Shown here in pieces: positions 6,402 through 8,739 of a DNA stretch of 8,739 bases. Made by a program: the position numbers and the translations under genes. The stretch comes from Pseudomonadota bacterium. Lineage in GTDB: Bacteria; Pseudomonadota; Alphaproteobacteria; Rhizobiales; Segnochrobactraceae. Numbering within the stretch: the first letter of the stretch is position 1; every line of letters starts with the position of its first letter. The notes below the pieces were generated by a model, which was not told the DNA's origin, ran no database searches, and saw nothing but the letters and a program-made list of their open reading frames with translations. The DNA is taken from the NCBI GenBank assembly GCA_023442215.1, contig JAEZMP010000686.1, positions 1 to 8,739 on the forward strand. The letters are read 5' to 3'.

Positions 6402-7673
6402 TTATGACCAGCGCCGGAACACGACCGAGGCGTTGACCCCGCCGAAGCCGAATCCGTTCGAGAGCGCATAGTCCACCCGTGCCTCGCGGGTGGTGGAGCC
6501 GATCACGTCGAGCCCGTCGCACGCGTCGTCCGGGTTGTCGAGATTGAGCGTCGGGGGCAGCAGCCCGTCCCGCAGGGCGAGCACCGTGAACGCCGCCTCA
6601 AGTCCGCCGGCCGCGCCGAGCAGGTGGCCGGTCGCCGACTTGGTCGAGGAGATCGCGACCGGATGGTTGCCGAACACGGCGCGGATCGCGGCGAGCTCGC
6701 CGGCATCGCCGACCGGCGTCGAGGTGGCGTGGGCATTGAGATAGCCGATCGCCGAGGGCGCGATGCCGGCGCGGGCGAGCGCCGCCCGCATGGCGCGCTG
6801 TGCGCCGGCGCCATCCGCCGGGGCCGCGGTCGCGTGGTAGGCATCCGCGGCGGTGCCGTAGCCGGCGAGTTCCGCCAGCGGCTCGGCGCCGCGCGCGAGG
6901 GCATGTTCCAGCGTCTCGATCACCAGCATCCCGGCGCCCTCACCCATGACGAAGCCGTCGCGGTCGCTGTCGAACGGGCGCGAGGCCCGCTCCGGCGTGT
7001 CGTTGAAGCCGGTGGAAAGCGCCCGCGCGGCGGCGAACCCGCCGAGGCTGACACGGTGGATGCAGGCTTCCGCGCCGCCCGCGATGGCGATGTCGGCCTC
7101 GCCGGCGAGGATCATCCGCGCCGCGTCGCCGATCGCCTGCACGCTCGCCGCGCAGGCGGTGACCGGTGCGCCGAGCGGCCCGGTGAAGCCATGCCGGATC
7201 GAGACCTGCCCGGCGGCGAGATTGACCAGGAACGACGGCACCGTGAACGGCGACAGGCGGCGCGCGCCGCGGGTGAAGGTCGTCTCCGCCGCCTCCATGA
7301 TGGCGGGGAAGCCGCCGATGCCGGATGCGATCACCGTCGCCGTCCTTGCCTTCACCGTCTCCGTATCCGGGTGCCAGTCCGCCTGTTCGAGCGCCTCGTC
7401 CGCAGCGACGAGCGCCATCTGGATGAAGCGGTCCATCTTGCGCAGGTCCTTCGCGGCGACGGCGCGTGTGGGGTCGAACCCGCCTTCCGGGTCTTCTTCT
7501 ATAGAGAGCACGGTGCCGGCCACCTTCGCCGGCACGTCCGGCACGATCTCCTCCGGCAGGCGGCGAAGGCCCGACCGGCCTTCCGTCAGACGGCTCCACG
7601 CGGTCTTCGTGCCGCTGCCGAGCGGCGAGACGATGCCGAGGCCGGTGACGACGATGCGCTGTGATGCGGTCAT
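6402..7673 (-). CDS. fabF: Beta-ketoacyl-ACP synthase II (FabF/KAS II family)
   Basis: Condensing enzyme that joins an acyl chain with malonyl-ACP, lengthening it by two carbons with loss of CO2; cytoplasmic fatty-acid (or polyketide-like) synthesis. The 423 aa are full length for FabF. The thiolase-fold catalytic residues are all present: Cys174 in VTACAAS, His315 in NAHATSTPVGD, Lys345 and His350 in KSATGHLLGAAG, and the glycine-rich GFGFGG loop at 407-412. Small departures from common FabF are CAAS instead of CATG/CATS and NAHAT instead of NAHGT. The ATG at 7673 opens VVTGLGIVSPLG, the standard N-terminus, with GGAGG 10 nt upstream. It stands alone, without acpP, fabG or fabD, and diverges from an HxlR regulator. 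It is therefore probably a regulated paralogue (fabF2-like) rather than the housekeeping copy, but the sequence cannot show its chain-length preference. Confidence 0.92.
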   Translation of the reverse strand: MTASQRIVVTGLGIVSPLGSGTKTAWSRLTEGRSGLRRLPEEIVPDVPAKVAGTVLSIEEDPEGGFDPTRAVAAKDLRKMDRFIQMALVAADEALEQADWHPDTETVKARTATVIASGIGGFPAIMEAAETTFTRGARRLSPFTVPSFLVNLAAGQVSIRHGFTGPLGAPVTACAASVQAIGDAARMILAGEADIAIAGGAEACIHRVSLGGFAAARALSTGFNDTPERASRPFDSDRDGFVMGEGAGMLVIETLEHALARGAEPLAELAGYGTAADAYHATAAPADGAGAQRAMRAALARAGIAPSAIGYLNAHATSTPVGDAGELAAIRAVFGNHPVAISSTKSATGHLLGAAGGLEAAFTVLALRDGLLPPTLNLDNPDDACDGLDVIGSTTREARVDYALSNGFGFGGVNASVVFRRWS

Positions 7674-7683
7674 GGGGCGGAGC

Positions 7684-7688
7684 CCTCC
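7684..7688 (-). promoter_or_regulatory. Ribosome binding site for the fabF-type gene
   Basis: GGAGG on the minus strand lies 10 nt before the ATG at 7673. It selects this start over upstream in-frame codons, whose products would read through the predicted operator region. Confidence 0.65.
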
Positions 7689-7724
7689 CTTGTTGCTGCG
7701 GCCGGCCGGCGATGCACCTGCCCG

Positions 7725-7742
7725 GCGCCGCCATCGCGGCGC
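7725..7742 (-). promoter_or_regulatory. GC hairpin in the fabF leader
   Basis: GCGCCGC (7725-7731) and GCGGCGC (7736-7742) are perfect 7-bp complements around a 4-nt loop. With transcription predicted to start near 7740, this hairpin would form at the very 5' end of the fabF message, where it could stabilise the RNA. No T-run follows. Confidence 0.4.
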
Positions 7743-7743
7743 T

Positions 7744-7766
7744 GTTACTATCAACATGATAGTGAC
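7744..7766. promoter_or_regulatory. Inverted repeat, probable HxlR operator on the fabF promoter
   Basis: GTTACTATCA (7744-7753) and TGATAGTGAC (7757-7766) flank a 3-nt ACA centre and are complementary at nine of ten positions. The inner ACTATCA/TGATAGT arms are perfect and are an AT-rich island in GC-rich DNA. The repeat covers the predicted minus-strand -10 and most of the spacer. A dimeric winged-helix regulator such as the adjacent HxlR protein is the obvious candidate to bind it (inference). Confidence 0.65.
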
Positions 7767-7774
7767 TTCGGCAA
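7747..7774 (-). promoter_or_regulatory. Candidate fabF promoter
   Basis: Minus-strand TTGCCG (7769-7774) as -35 and GATAGT (7747-7752) as -10, 16 nt apart, each with four of six consensus bases. Transcription would start near 7740, leaving a leader of about 67 nt. An alternative -10, TATCAT (7756-7761), has a poor -35. Either choice is overlapped by the inverted repeat at 7744-7766. Confidence 0.4.
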
Positions 7775-7818
7775 GCCGCACGCCTTGTCGTCCTCCGGGA
7801 GGGGCGGCGCTCATGCCA

Positions 7819-7846
7819 GGAGGCTTGCAACATGCAAGGCGCCTCC
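7819..7846. promoter_or_regulatory. Second inverted repeat, possible HxlR autoregulatory operator
   Basis: CTTGCA (7824-7829) and TGCAAG (7833-7838) are perfect arms around an ACA centre. The symmetry continues outward as GGAGG (7819-7823) with CCTCC (7842-7846) after a 3-nt asymmetry. It shares the central CAACATG with the repeat at 7744-7766 but the outer arms differ. It covers the predicted hxlR -35. Confidence 0.45.
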
Positions 7847-7853
7847 TTAGCCT
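7825..7853 (+). promoter_or_regulatory. Candidate hxlR promoter, predicting a leaderless message
   Basis: TTGCAA (7825-7830) and TAGCCT (7848-7853) are 17 nt apart. Seven nt after the -10 is A7860, the first base of the hxlR ATG. No Shine-Dalgarno sequence precedes that ATG, which agrees with a leaderless transcript. The -10 is only moderate. Confidence 0.35.
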
Positions 7854-7859
7854 CGCGAC

Positions 7860-8423
7860 ATGAAGCGCAAGACCCTGATCGACCTGCCGTGTCCCGTCGC
7901 CCGCAGCCTCGAGCATGTCGGCGAGTGGTGGAACATTCTGATCCTCCGCCAGGCGGTGCTGGGGACGACGCGCTTCGACGATTTCCAGAAGACCCTCGGC
8001 ATCGCGCCGAACATGCTGACGCGGCGGCTGAACGGCCTCGTCGAATCCGGACTGCTCGCACGCCGCCGCTACTGCGAGCGCCCGCCACGCGACGAGTATG
8101 TGCTGACCGCGCGCGGCCTCGATTTCCGGCCGGTGATCTGGACGCTGCTCGCATGGGGCAACCGCCACTTCGCGCCAGAGGGTGCGAGTATCGTCATCGT
8201 CGATACCGAAACGGGCCGCGGGGCCGTGCCGACCGTGATCGATGCAGAGAGCGGCGTGGCGATCGACGCCCCGCGCTTCGCCGTGGTGCCCGGGCCGGCC
8301 GCGACGGAGGAATTCCGGCGGGCTCTCATGCCCCGCGGCCCCGGAAGCGGCCCGGAGGCCGGCTCCGGAGCCCCGGAAGGGCGAGCGAAGCCGCCGCGAC
8401 GGCGCAGGTCCAATGCCGGCTGA
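7860..8423 (+). CDS. HxlR-family (DUF24) winged-helix transcriptional regulator
   Basis: DNA-binding regulator acting as a dimer. The 187 aa start with CPVARSLEHVGEWWNILILR (11-30), the diagnostic HxlR opening. Cys11 is the position that senses oxidants or electrophiles in studied members such as YodB. The winged helix-turn-helix spans about 17-105: RFDDFQ (38-43), recognition helix GIAPNMLTRRLNGLVESGL (47-65), and the wing around RYCERPPRDEYVLTARG (70-86). The fold ends near residue 105. Residues 106-150 form an extra domain-like stretch (VDTETGRGAVPTVIDAESG) and 159-187 a disordered Gly/Pro/Arg tail, so the protein is longer than most family members (about 110-160 aa). It diverges from the fabF-type gene and probably controls it and itself through the two inverted repeats between them. 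A second Cys is at 72. The ligand is unknown. Confidence 0.92.
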   Translation: MKRKTLIDLPCPVARSLEHVGEWWNILILRQAVLGTTRFDDFQKTLGIAPNMLTRRLNGLVESGLLARRRYCERPPRDEYVLTARGLDFRPVIWTLLAWGNRHFAPEGASIVIVDTETGRGAVPTVIDAESGVAIDAPRFAVVPGPAATEEFRRALMPRGPGSGPEAGSGAPEGRAKPPRRRRSNAG

Positions 8424-8462
8424 ATGTTAGGAACCCGTCACAGGCCTCTGATCTCAAACAAG

Positions 8463-8471
8463 TTATCCACA
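8463..8471 (+). promoter_or_regulatory. Perfect consensus DnaA box
   Basis: TTATCCACA matches the consensus 9-mer exactly and is the only such site I noticed. It touches a GGCGC-GAT-GCGCC hairpin (8473-8485) that starts two bases further on. A lone box could be a DnaA regulatory or titration site, or chance; nothing else suggests a replication origin. Confidence 0.45.
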
Positions 8472-8589
8472 AGGCGCGATGCGCCGGAAGCACGCGAAAC
8501 GCCAGCGTTTCCGCGGTGAATCGCCCGGTCTGGCAACCGCGGCAGCAGGCGGTCCGATGTCGGCGCGACGAGAATTTTGCGATGACGGA

Positions 8590-8619
8590 TTGACGACGGA
8601 CGCCGGCAGGACCTATAAG
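8590..8619 (+). promoter_or_regulatory. Strong stable-RNA-type promoter (rRNA or tRNA)
   Basis: TTGACG (8590-8595) as -35 and TATAAG (8614-8619) as -10 are 18 nt apart (17 if CTATAA is used). The -10 is followed by a C-rich discriminator (GCCCCCTC before the likely start near 8627), the kind linked to stringent control of stable RNA. An AT-rich patch GAATTTT (near 8571-8577) sits where an UP element would be. CTATAAGC-type -10 regions are common at alphaproteobacterial rRNA and tRNA promoters. The gene-free sequence after it would be the leader. Confidence 0.6.
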
Positions 8620-8739
8620 CCCCCTCACAGACGGGGCGGCGCTGCTGGCGACGGCGGCGCGGAAGCCCTGGTGCTCCCGATCAGATGCGGGCGTTGATGC
8701 CGGGTTGGTTGATCCGGTGGCGAGCTTGTGTCGGGTCAG

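Larger units (their letters stand above)
8424..8739. other. Non-coding right end: DnaA box, hairpins and stable-RNA-type promoter
   Basis: No plausible protein is seen in these 316 bp; the short frames have no ribosome sites or recognisable products. The hairpins are GGCGC/GCGCC (8473-8485), and CGCGAAACGC (8493-8502) with GCGTTTCCGCG (8505-8515, one bulged C). Neither has a T-run, so a terminator for hxlR is only possible. The promoter at 8590-8619 and the gene-free sequence after it suggest the leader of an rRNA or tRNA operon that starts beyond the edge. Confidence 0.55.

Noticed and set aside
7674..8168. N-terminal extension of the fabF frame to 588 codons
   Set aside because: It would run through the promoter region and antisense to hxlR. 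The canonical KAS N-terminus and a GGAGG site fix the start at 7673.
8479..8697. 72-codon plus-strand frame at the right end
   Set aside because: It has no ribosome site or known domain and crosses both a hairpin and the strong stable-RNA-type promoter.
8424..8739. Replication origin suggested by the DnaA box
   Set aside because: Only one box was seen, with no AT-rich unwinding region and no origin-associated genes such as dnaA, hemE or parAB in the window.

Overview
This GC-rich window (8739 bp) looks like a chromosomal segment of an alphaproteobacterium, most likely Hyphomicrobiales. That assignment rests on codon use, protein style and a CTATAAGC-type stable-RNA promoter, not on any marker gene. 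No mobile element, CRISPR array, tRNA or rRNA gene was found inside the window. Nearly all of the many long ORFs are antisense or frame-shifted shadows of seven real genes.

Region 1 (1-2405, minus strand) is a two-gene catabolic unit. It holds a long DERA-type deoxyribose-phosphate aldolase (deoC), followed 10 nt later by an aldehyde dehydrogenase that runs off the left edge. DeoC releases acetaldehyde and glyceraldehyde-3-phosphate from deoxyribose-5-phosphate, and the dehydrogenase can remove the aldehyde. Its N-terminus resembles the ALDH16 family, but unlike the animal members it keeps the catalytic Cys and Glu.

Region 2 (2519-6110, minus strand) is a complete pqiABC operon. It encodes a duplicated-domain inner-membrane protein with two Cys4 zinc-ribbon motifs (PqiA), a three-MCE-domain periplasm-spanning protein (PqiB) and an outer-membrane lipoprotein (PqiC). 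Both junctions are 4-nt ATGA overlaps. Together these proteins should form a lipid-transport bridge between the two membranes.

Region 3 (6111-6401) is a 291-bp spacer with a terminator-like hairpin plus T-run on the plus strand. No plus-strand gene is visible that would use it.

Region 4 (6402-8423) is a divergent pair: a stand-alone FabF-type beta-ketoacyl-ACP synthase (minus) and an HxlR-family regulator (plus). The 186-bp divergent region holds two inverted repeats with the same CAACATG centre. One overlaps the predicted fabF promoter; the other overlaps the -35 of the predicted hxlR promoter. This suggests autoregulation and control of fabF by the HxlR protein. The hxlR message may be leaderless.

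Region 5 (8424-8739) has no convincing gene. It holds a perfect consensus DnaA box (TTATCCACA), two hairpins and, near the right edge, a strong stable-RNA-like promoter. An rRNA or tRNA operon probably starts just outside the window. The most informative signals are in the non-coding DNA of regions 4 and 5 and in the DeoC/ALDH16 pairing; the rest is conventional.
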